64,000 nt of DNA. Origin: Mesostigma viride. Taxonomy: Eukaryota > Streptophyta > Mesostigmatophyceae > Mesostigmatales > Mesostigmataceae. The stretch lies in the NCBI GenBank assembly GCA_009746045.1, contig RPFO01001032.1:89215-153214 (forward strand), given 5' to 3'. Below the pieces are notes generated by a model. The model was not told the DNA's origin, made no database searches, and was given only the letters and a program-made list of their open reading frames with translations. A program made the translations under genes and the position numbers. This document shows, piece after piece, positions 38,733 to 45,976 of the stretch (position 1 is its first letter; every line of letters begins with the position of its first letter).

Positions 38733-39992
38733 GATAGTGGAGATTCATCTCCATACCCCCCCCTCCCTTCTCCTAAAACTTTTCTGGCAGGAAATACTCA
38801 CGCAAATTCCAATATTGTCCCGTGGAATCCTAACTGTCCAATTCCAAGTATTTTACGCGACCGTGACAGACGCCGGCACGGGGTGGAGATAGTGGAGATG
38901 GAGGTGGAGATAGGTACCTCCACCACTTTGACCTTTGTGTTTCGAAAAGGAGAAGGATTTTGGAGGAAAGGGACAGCGGGATCGGTTCGGGGGAGTCTCT
39001 AGGATTCCGATAAACCGGGTTTCATGACAAGTTTCTCGGTGCTCGAGAGCCAGTCCTCGGGATTCCACGGAGTGGAGATAGTGGAGATAGTGGAGATGCA
39101 TCTCCATACCCCCCCCTCCTTCGAAAAACTTTTTTTGGCTGGAACGGAATGCAGTCTCTGCGCTGGCAGGTGCCGGGAAATGCTATGAATATACATAAAA
39201 TTTTATGGGCAGCAGAGAGAAATAGTTATAAATATACAAAATTTTATGGGCAGCAGAGGGAAACTTTTATACTTCCCGTGGAATATATACAAAATTTTAT
39301 GGGCAGCAGAGAGAAATAGTTATAAATATACAAAATTTTATGGGCAGCAGAGGGAAACTTTTATACTTCCCGTGGAATATATACAAAATTTTATGGGCAG
39401 CAGAGAGAAATAGTCGTAAATATACAAAATTTTATGGGCAGCAGAGAGACAGGGCTTGGCGGCAGACGCGAGAACTCTGGTCCAGGAAAAAGTTTTTCAA
39501 GGGAGGGGGGGGTATGGAGATGAATCTCCACTATCTCCACTATCTCCACTCTGTCGAATGCCGAGAATTCTCCCCACCCGGTGGGAACTGGGTCGAGAGA
39601 GGGGCGGGCACGGAAAGCCAGAGTGTCGCCTGATCGCATCCCGCTATCCGTTTCCTCCAAAAGCCTTCTCCTTTTCAAAAAACAAAGGTCAAAGTCGTGG
39701 AGGTACCTATCTCCACCTCTATCTCCACTATCTCCACTCCGTCACCGCCCGGGAAAGTTTTTCGAGAGGAGGGGGGGGATGGAGATGAATCTCCACTATC
39801 TCCACTATCTCCACCGCCCCGCGCACCCTCTTATGCTGTCACGCGTCACCATCGCGTAAAATACTTATAATTGGACAGTTAGGATTCCACGGGACAATAT
39901 TGGAATTTGCATGAGTATTTCCTGCCAGAAAAGTTTTGGGAGAAGGGAGGGGGGGGTATGGAGATGCATCTCCACTATCTCCACTATCTCCA
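38733..39992. repeat. 1.25-kb nested inverted-repeat (foldback) element
   Basis: Three arm pairs are seen: 38735-38870 with 39853-39992 (AATATTGTCCCGTGGAATCC against GGATTCCACGGGACAATATT); about 38905-38990 with 39640-39725 (GGTACCTCCACC... against ...GGTGGAGGTACC-like); and 39065-39150 with 39475-39545 (TCTCCATACCCCCCC against GGGGGGGTATGGAGA). GGAGATAGT repeats occur in all arms. The loop contains the 94-bp repeat at 39.19-39.45 kb. Confidence 0.8.
39190..39446. repeat. 41/52-bp alternating tandem repeat in the foldback loop
   Basis: CAAAATTTTATGGGCAGCAG recurs six times with alternating spacing of about 41 and 52 bp. The longer spacer carries CTTCCCGTGGAATATA. Confidence 0.8.
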
Positions 39993-40128
39993 CCCCCTAT
40001 GCCAGAATTAGAGGAGACTCATTGTGGGCACGCATGTTTGAGACACAAGTCGAGTTTGCATTAAAAATAGGATTACGAGTTTAATAAATAGGAGAGAGGG
40101 GCTGACAGAGTCCTATTCCCCACAGTTT
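39993..40128. other. Spacer after the foldback element
   Basis: AT-rich and non-coding. It lies at the 3' end of the 40.1-kb gene. Confidence 0.3.
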
Positions 40129-40869
40129 TCACAGTTTGACAGAGGCGGCCATGTCGTGCAGGCTCTTGCACGGATCGAAGGTGGCATCCAAGTCCAGATC
40201 GTCAAAGTTGCAGCCGAAGAACGTGTCATCCACGTCCAGATCCTGGCGGGGGGACTTGCTCCCCACCTCCTCCTCCTCCTCGGAGGAGGTGTAAGAGTAC
40301 GAGGGGACGGAGCCTTCGAAATCGCTCATCTCGTGATCGGAAGGAGCCTGCTCCTCCTCCTCCTGCTCCTCCTCCTCGACTTGGTCGACAGAAACGGGGG
40401 CCTCGCGATTTTCCCTGTCCATCCGGGCCAAACGGGCATTCTCCAGCTCGCGAGCGGCGTTTTCGCGGCCCAAAATCTCGTCGCGAGTCACCACCCAGGC
40501 GGCAAGCGGGGTGCCGCGAGAGAAATCGGAGCACCGCATGGAGAGTCTGGGCAGATCCTTGACTCTGGCGCCCATCCCGTCGTGCGGAGGCTTGAAATCG
40601 CGGCGGCGGCGGGAGGGAACGCACACCTTCTTGGGGGCGGGGAAGTTCTCCTCACGGGGCGTTTCGAAGAGCCCCATTTCCTGCTTCATCCGCTGCCATA
40701 GCTCCTCCTCCATCCTCTGCTTCTCGGCCTTGTTGCGCTTTGCGTTGGCGAGGCGTTTGGAGCGGCACTTGGAACAGCGACTCGTGCGCTTGCAACCGCG
40801 CTTGGGGAGGAACTCGGCGCTGTCCTTCGGGAAACGCAGGCCGCAATCGCGGCAGGCCGCAGTCGCCAT
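40129..40869 (-). CDS. Zinc-finger protein with acidic C-terminus
   Basis: 246 aa. The N-terminus carries CRDCGLRF and CKRTSRCSKCRSKR, a four-Cys zinc motif followed by basic residues; the middle is basic (PSRRRRDFKPP), the C-terminal third very acidic (QVEEEEQEEEEQAPSD). This layout (zinc-binding DNA contact region plus acidic activation-like tail) suggests a transcription regulator, an inference. The ATG at 40869 is followed upstream by a GA-rich leader and TTTTATACC about 75 bp away, the same layout as the 35.4-kb gene. Family unknown. Confidence 0.6.
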   Translation of the reverse strand: MATAACRDCGLRFPKDSAEFLPKRGCKRTSRCSKCRSKRLANAKRNKAEKQRMEEELWQRMKQEMGLFETPREENFPAPKKVCVPSRRRRDFKPPHDGMGARVKDLPRLSMRCSDFSRGTPLAAWVVTRDEILGRENAARELENARLARMDRENREAPVSVDQVEEEEQEEEEQAPSDHEMSDFEGSVPSYSYTSSEEEEEVGSKSPRQDLDVDDTFFGCNFDDLDLDATFDPCKSLHDMAASVKL

Positions 40870-40929
40870 GGCAGGAAATGGAAAGGGTTCGAGAGCGTGA
40901 GAGAGAGAGCGAGAGTGCGTGCGACGAGG

Positions 40930-41200
40930 AGGGCGGCGGGGTTTTATACCCGCGCGGTGCTCGCCTCGCCGCGTGAAAAAATTACGCGGTCGGCGGTTAG
41001 GTTCCGTTACGTGTCCGTGGACACTTATTCTGGCGCGAGACGCGCCACGTCTCCTCCGAAAACCGTTACATCCCCGTGCCGGGCCGCGGTTACGGACGGA
41101 CTAGACGGCGGTTACGCGCCGACCGCCAGCCGTTACGGTACCACGGGCCGACCAGCGGGCCACGGGACGACCCAGAGCCGGTACACCGCAGGGACCCAGG
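40930..41200. promoter_or_regulatory. Divergent upstream region: TATA-like box and GTTACGG/CCGTGGAC motifs
   Basis: GGGTTTTATACCCGCG at about 40940 serves the minus-strand gene. Copies of GGTTACGGAC, CGTTACATCC and TGTCCGTGGACAC (palindrome) follow. The same set as at 36.2-36.8 kb. Confidence 0.5.
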
Positions 41201-41282
41201 AGGGGGCCCTGGGAGGGACCCAAGGGGGGCTGGAGGGGGGCCGAGGGGAATTAAAAACACGTATTCTGTTGTAACTGCGGCG

Positions 41283-42230
41283 ATGGAGGAATTGGACGAC
41301 AGGGGGTTTCTCGTTATGAGGGGCGCGCTGGGAGAATCGGATATTAAAGAAGGAGTAGCGTGCATTCGCAAGAATGAAGTCGATTACGCGGCTATGGAGT
41401 CCTTCATCCGTCAAAGAATGTTGCAGAGCGTTCGACAACGGCTCGCGTGGGGCAAAGTCGATTTCGTCAAATTTCGAGTGAGCGACAACAACAACTCTGC
41501 GGATGCGTCGAGTTTCCACAGAGATATCATTTATCAGGGTCGCGAAAATCCGTTTACTCCGCCGTTTTACACGTGTCTCACGTATCTGGACACGACAGTG
41601 ATGGAAATCATCCCCGGCTCTCACAAACGAGTCGCCTATTCTTGGCTTGAACTCCCGAGTCTGCACGCAAGCCGATTGCAACTAGAAATGAATCCCGGAG
41701 ACCTGCTCGTGTTTCATTCTTCTCTACTTCACCGCGGACTGTTCACTGAGGAGCTAGAACACCGGCGTTTGGTGCAAGTTTTCGAGGTTTTTCTGGACCC
41801 GACGTGCCTCTCCACCGTCGTGCACGTCAGAGGCAGGGAAGCATACAGTGATTTCATGATCCGAGCGAGTCGCACGGGAGGAATTGTAAAGTCCCTGATC
41901 GATTATCTCGCGTTTGCGAACGCTGCAAGGGGTTACGGCGTGGGATTTAGAATTCCAGAGAAGTGCGGATTGGATAACACGCTGTATTTCTCGTCCGAGG
42001 GGCTCAGAGATAGGGTGGAGATCAAGTCGGGGACGTGGCAGGAAATAAACAAGTACGTGATGAACCCGCGACTTGACTTGAGGGATCTTCCAGACGAGTC
42101 GTATTCGACGTACAATTTTCACGTGTTCATTCGAACACCGTTGGTGTTTATGATTGTGATCACGCTGCTTTTGGCGCTGACGGGAGTGTACGGGTTCACA
42201 AAATTGTACCGTAATGTTCGGAATGTCTAA
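41283..42230 (+). CDS. 2-oxoglutarate/Fe(II) oxygenase (phytanoyl-CoA dioxygenase type) with C-terminal membrane anchor
   Basis: A 315-aa dioxygenase fits the PhyH family. The metal ligands are visible: His79 and Asp81 in SSFHRDI, and His150 in FHSSLLHRG, followed by Arg of HRRLVQVF for 2-oxoglutarate. The strand PGSHKRVAYS is the typical PhyH loop. The N-terminus opens with LDDRGFLVMRGAL, the usual start of this fold. Residues about 287-306 (TPLVFMIVITLLLALTG) form a transmembrane helix, so the enzyme is tail-anchored, unlike cellular PhyH. Related enzymes occur in giant viruses. The substrate is unknown (lipid or protein). Confidence 0.7.
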   Translation: MEELDDRGFLVMRGALGESDIKEGVACIRKNEVDYAAMESFIRQRMLQSVRQRLAWGKVDFVKFRVSDNNNSADASSFHRDIIYQGRENPFTPPFYTCLTYLDTTVMEIIPGSHKRVAYSWLELPSLHASRLQLEMNPGDLLVFHSSLLHRGLFTEELEHRRLVQVFEVFLDPTCLSTVVHVRGREAYSDFMIRASRTGGIVKSLIDYLAFANAARGYGVGFRIPEKCGLDNTLYFSSEGLRDRVEIKSGTWQEINKYVMNPRLDLRDLPDESYSTYNFHVFIRTPLVFMIVITLLLALTGVYGFTKLYRNVRNV

Positions 42231-42269
42231 ATCAATCTCGGGATAAAAATTCGCCCCTGTAAAGTATAC

Positions 42270-42383
42270 ATGCCTAGACGCGCCTGCCGAGCTGTAACGA
42301 AAAAGGGCAGAGGAAAACCTCAAAAAAGCATTGACGATCTCGGAACAAGCTTCGGAAAGGGCGAACGTTCCGGAAGGGGGTGA
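42270..42383 (+). CDS. Very small Cys-motif protein
   Basis: 37 codons from ATG 42270 to TGA 42381-42383, reading MPRRACRAVTKKGRG. The CRAVTKKG start matches the first half of the C-T-G-C zinc motif of neighbouring genes, but the second Cys and the final C/H pair are missing. It may be a truncated paralogue. Short Gly/Arg-rich tail. Confidence 0.4.
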   Translation: MPRRACRAVTKKGRGKPQKSIDDLGTSFGKGERSGRG

Positions 42384-42437
42384 GAGGCCCATGCCGCGTG
42401 TATAAACAGTTTTGTTGTTTTATAATTATATACAGTG

Positions 42438-42800
42438 ATGCCGAAAAAGTGCAGAAAACTCACGGCGCGAAAGACAAAATGCAAAAACAACGCCGGGAAA
42501 AACGGCGTTTGCGCGGTGCACGCCTCTCACACCGCTCGATCCATAAACGCACTACTCCCAGTTACAGGGAATTTGTTGGATCCACACCACCGACCCGTTG
42601 ATAACATGCCCCTTTTGGGCCAAATGCTTCCCGAGCTGCCGTTAAGGCCTGTGACTGCGCGTCGACTTTATCGCCCTTCTGCAGAACTTTTGGGTGCGGC
42701 GTCCACAGAAAGCCGGGCTTCTACTACACTTCCGGGTCATCTTACAATGAACGTGCATCAAAATCGCGCCACGAGGAAACGCCATGCCAGGAGGCGTTAA
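42438..42800 (+). CDS. Small Cys/His zinc-motif protein
   Basis: 120 aa. Begins MPKKCRKLTARKTKCKNNAG and CAVH, a CxxxTxxxxxC...CxxH motif as in many giant-virus small proteins. The remainder is Pro/Leu/Arg-rich and probably disordered, with a basic end (RKRHARRR). The leader contains TATAATTATATACAG just upstream of the ATG. Closest relatives in the window are the 43.5-kb and 45.5-kb genes. Confidence 0.6.
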   Translation: MPKKCRKLTARKTKCKNNAGKNGVCAVHASHTARSINALLPVTGNLLDPHHRPVDNMPLLGQMLPELPLRPVTARRLYRPSAELLGAASTESRASTTLPGHLTMNVHQNRATRKRHARRR

Positions 42801-42813
42801 GTCCTGTTTGGGG

Positions 42814-43503
42814 TTAATAGTGATTCCCGGTTATTTGTTTGTACATATCTTCTAAAGCATATTGCCGTTCGGCTAAAGCAGCTTGATTTTTCACATTTTG
42901 TATCGCGCGTTCTGACTGCCTTGCGACCTTGTTAAGTAAAAAATCATGTTTAGCGCTCCATTCTTTATGATCTTCAGTCTCCTGCATGCTTGCTACGGGG
43001 CTTTGGAACCAAGTCCGGGGCTGCAAGAGACGAAACGGAGGACGCTGCGAAACGAAGCGGAACCCCGGCTCTGGTGGCGGGTTGTTGGCAGAAAAATCTT
43101 CCAACTCGATTTGAGCACGATCTATTGCTTCACTTGCTTCATTAAACTCAGCGGCTAACGCATTTTCGGTCGCATTTCGGGTTTGTTTGTTATTAAACAG
43201 CATCGCTTCAGGAACGCGCGATCTTAACGTTGTGCTGGACGCGTGCAAGTTCATTCTGCTTTCGGGGTCGAGAATTGCGACGACTTGGTTAAACGGTTCG
43301 GGGTTCATCAACTCAAGCGGTGACTGCCCGGCTATAGGGTCGGAACGTTCGGAGCTATAGGGCCCGGCTGTTTTTACGCGATGCCTTCGAGGCTTCGATC
43401 GCTTGCTCATAGTAGCGTGTTGTGTGCATTTAGCGCTTCTTTTTCCGCAACAGGAACGCGTGCACTGACGCCCTTTGGCCGTAAACGCGCGACACCTGGA
43501 CAT
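42814..43503 (-). CDS. Cys/His zinc-motif protein with extended helical domain
   Basis: 229 aa. N-terminus MSRCRAFTAKGRQCTRSCCG and KCTQH, the same C-T-G-C...C-H motif, followed by basic residues (KRSKPRRHRVK), then a helical charged domain of about 150 aa (EASEAIDRAQIELEDF; NKVARQSERAIQNVKNQAA). It converges on the previous gene with 13 bp between the stops. Function unknown. The ATG at 43503 is the first codon of the motif. Confidence 0.6.
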   Translation of the reverse strand: MSRCRAFTAKGRQCTRSCCGKRSAKCTQHATMSKRSKPRRHRVKTAGPYSSERSDPIAGQSPLELMNPEPFNQVVAILDPESRMNLHASSTTLRSRVPEAMLFNNKQTRNATENALAAEFNEASEAIDRAQIELEDFSANNPPPEPGFRFVSQRPPFRLLQPRTWFQSPVASMQETEDHKEWSAKHDFLLNKVARQSERAIQNVKNQAALAERQYALEDMYKQITGNHY

Positions 43504-43754
43504 TTATAGAATGTAACGCAAAAAAAAAAAACACTGACTTCTTCAGAATTTGTGAGTTACTATCGACCAATAAGCAAAGGACAAAGTATACGCAACTTGT
43601 GAGTAAAGTATGCAACTTCGTGTAAGAACGCGTTCGTTCCGCCCCCGGTTATATGTCCGCCTACGATGACATCAGCGTGTTCGGACAATGAGACTATTTG
43701 TTTGTCTTGTGGTTTTGCAAGTCTTCACCATACTCTCATCCAAAGAGAGCGGAA

Positions 43755-44246
43755 ATGGCTCTTCTCGCCGCTCGAGCCTCTTTTACCCATCCGCTTTTTG
43801 TACTCGCAAGTGAAAACGCCAAGCACTGGATATTTACTCTCAAAAGCCTCCCGGGTTTTACGGTGGATGAAAACAAGGAAATCAAGGTCAGGAAAGATGA
43901 CCGACTTATTCTCGGGAAGGACCTCTGCCACGCAGCTTCGAATGGTACAAAATTATTCAAAAACTGGTGGAGGCTTGACAGCGTGCGCGAGTTCGCTGAA
44001 GAATTGAAGTCCGATATCGAGGGTCGGATCACAACTGATCCGACCTCCACCACGGTATATGAAGAGGTCACTACCGGCTTAAACGACGAGCGCGGGACTT
44101 GGATTCATCCCCGTCTCGTCACCCAGATGGCAGCATGGCTGAGTCCCAAGTTTGCCGTCAAGGCAGGGTCGTGGGTAGACCGCATCCTGTCGATCCAAAA
44201 GATCTGCGAGTCGTACGGTATAACCGTCACTTCTGAAACTCTGTGA
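43755..44246 (+). CDS. KilA-N domain protein, copy 1
   Basis: 163 aa, essentially only a KilA-N (N1R/APSES-like) DNA-binding domain: LILGKDLCHAASNGTKLFKNWW is the N..KLC...GK.F..W core, and GTWIHPRLVTQMAAWLSPKFA is the second conserved block (yVHP.LA..iA.W.SP.FA). KilA-N domains are abundant in large DNA viruses and phages. Start chosen at ATG 43755 by alignment with its neighbour; an upstream ATG at 43698 gives an unconserved extension. It is a tandem duplicate of the next gene, sharing FTHPLFVLASENAKHWIFTL almost exactly. It lacks the C-terminal domain of copy 2. Confidence 0.75.
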   Translation: MALLAARASFTHPLFVLASENAKHWIFTLKSLPGFTVDENKEIKVRKDDRLILGKDLCHAASNGTKLFKNWWRLDSVREFAEELKSDIEGRITTDPTSTTVYEEVTTGLNDERGTWIHPRLVTQMAAWLSPKFAVKAGSWVDRILSIQKICESYGITVTSETL

Positions 44247-44394
44247 AAGAGATAGTAAGCTATTTATATATATTTAATGAATCTTTCCACATCCTGATGA
44301 CATCGGCGTCTTCGCACTCAGTGTCTATAAGTTTGTCTTGCGTTGGTGTGAACCCTGACTCTGCTTCCATCATTCTCGGATAGAACGATCGGCC

Positions 44395-45441
44395 ATGGCT
44401 CTTCACATCCCTCGAACCTCTTTTACCCACCCGCTTTTTGTACTGGCCAGCGAGAACGCCAAGCACTGGATATTCACTCTTAAAAACCTTCCAGGTTTCA
44501 CGGTGGACGAAAAGAAAGAAGTCAAAGTCCGGAAAATCGACCGTTTAATCCTCGGGAGGGATCTTTGCCACGCAGCTTCAAATGGCACCAAAGCATTCAA
44601 GGACTGGTGGAGGGGCGACAACGCACAAGCGTTTGCGAGGTCGTTAGAAAGACGTCTCGGGGGTCGAGGAGGAAACGCTCCGACCTCGACAAGCGTCTCT
44701 GAGACCGTGGCAACCGGTCCAAACGACGATCGCGGCGTGTGGATCCACCCGAAGCTTGTGAACTCGTTGGCGATGTGGATCAGTCCAGACTTTGCCATCG
44801 AGGCCATGGACTGGGTGGACCGCATCCTGGCGGGCGACATCACCATGATGGAGGTGGTGCGAGACGCTCACGACGCGGCCCACGGCACCACGACGACGGT
44901 CGCAATCAAAACCGAACTCGGCGAGTCTCGCAAGCGTCCGAACTACGTGGAGCCTGTCCGAACGCTCCCTCCGAGCATGCGCGTGATTGCCAAGGATACC
45001 CAACACAAGTTCGGCGACTTCGTGTCCTCCGTCCTGCCTAAAGAACGAATCGGCACCATGATGATGTTCTTGGGAGACAAGGCCTGCGAGGCGGCAACAG
45101 GAGACACAGCGAGTGCGCTTAAGCGACTTAATGGTATCAACACTGGCAGCGCTCGAGACGTGATGAACGACGAGCAGCTCGAGAACGTCGATTACTTCAT
45201 GCGCAAAGTCATGAGACGCGCAAAAGCTGCTGGGGATCAAGTCGACCTTCACGAGATTGCAGTCGACGTGAAGAGAGACATGGCGACGTTCGTCGCGCCT
45301 TCGACGGGGCCCACGCCGAAAGAGATCGTGAAAAAGAACAAGCAAGACATAAAAGACGATTTGTCTGTCACGCGCCCTTTGAACGTCGAGAGGTTCACGA
45401 GGCGCGCCTTGATCAAAAGCGCGCAAGAGTCGGCCGCCTGA
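44395..45441 (+). CDS. KilA-N domain protein, copy 2, with long C-terminal domain
   Basis: 348 aa. The N-terminal 150 residues duplicate copy 1 (GRDLCHAASNGTKAFKDWW, VWIHPKLVNSLAMWISPDFA). The remaining 200 residues are helical and charged (KRLNGINTGSARDVMNDEQ; FVAPSTGPTPKEIVKKNK) and may be a regulatory or dimerisation region. KilA-N proteins bind DNA and often modulate viral gene expression; the exact role here is unknown. It lies 148 bp after copy 1. Between the copies the upstream non-coding text is also partly duplicated. Confidence 0.75.
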   Translation: MALHIPRTSFTHPLFVLASENAKHWIFTLKNLPGFTVDEKKEVKVRKIDRLILGRDLCHAASNGTKAFKDWWRGDNAQAFARSLERRLGGRGGNAPTSTSVSETVATGPNDDRGVWIHPKLVNSLAMWISPDFAIEAMDWVDRILAGDITMMEVVRDAHDAAHGTTTTVAIKTELGESRKRPNYVEPVRTLPPSMRVIAKDTQHKFGDFVSSVLPKERIGTMMMFLGDKACEAATGDTASALKRLNGINTGSARDVMNDEQLENVDYFMRKVMRRAKAAGDQVDLHEIAVDVKRDMATFVAPSTGPTPKEIVKKNKQDIKDDLSVTRPLNVERFTRRALIKSAQESAA

Positions 45442-45484
45442 TCCCGACACGTGTAGTTTTTTTGAAGTGAATTAGTATGCGATC

Positions 45485-45856
45485 ATGAAGTGCGGACGCA
45501 CGACGGCTAAGGGAGGAAGATGCGCGATTGTTGTGAAGAAGGGGAGCCATTGTCGGTTTCATGGGAAGCCGAAACACCGCGGGGCGAGCACGAAGACAAA
45601 ACGTCGTCGAATCAGACACGTTGCACGCAACCCTTCGACAGCGAACGTTTCATTTTTGAACGTTTCCCACGACTCCAACCGAACGCTCCCAATGTCAAAT
45701 ACCCAGATAGACAATATCGGGGAGATACAATTCGTGGATGGACCCCCCCTCCCAGATCTCACGAGTCGGCGCGACGCCCATCGAGCTCTCGCCAACCGTC
45801 GCTCCAACGGCGGGCCGTGCCCGACGGCGAGGCGACTGTGCGGATTTCTAACTTAA
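45485..45856 (+). CDS. Small Cys/His zinc-motif protein
   Basis: 123 aa. N-terminus MKCGRTTAKGGRCAIVV and CRFHG, the C-T-G-C...C-H motif, followed by a basic stretch (KTKRRRIRHVARN) and a low-complexity tail. Fifth member of the family in the window. A TATG-rich leader precedes the ATG. The overlapping frame at 45520 is a shadow. Confidence 0.6.
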   Translation: MKCGRTTAKGGRCAIVVKKGSHCRFHGKPKHRGASTKTKRRRIRHVARNPSTANVSFLNVSHDSNRTLPMSNTQIDNIGEIQFVDGPPLPDLTSRRDAHRALANRRSNGGPCPTARRLCGFLT

Positions 45857-45976
45857 ACACCCCGCCAAGGACCGGCGGGTACGGTGCTCACCAGGACAAC
45901 GAGGAATTGCGTGACACCGCGACCTCGCAATATAGACCACTTCGGTAGGGCCGGTTAATATGAAATTCTGAATAAA

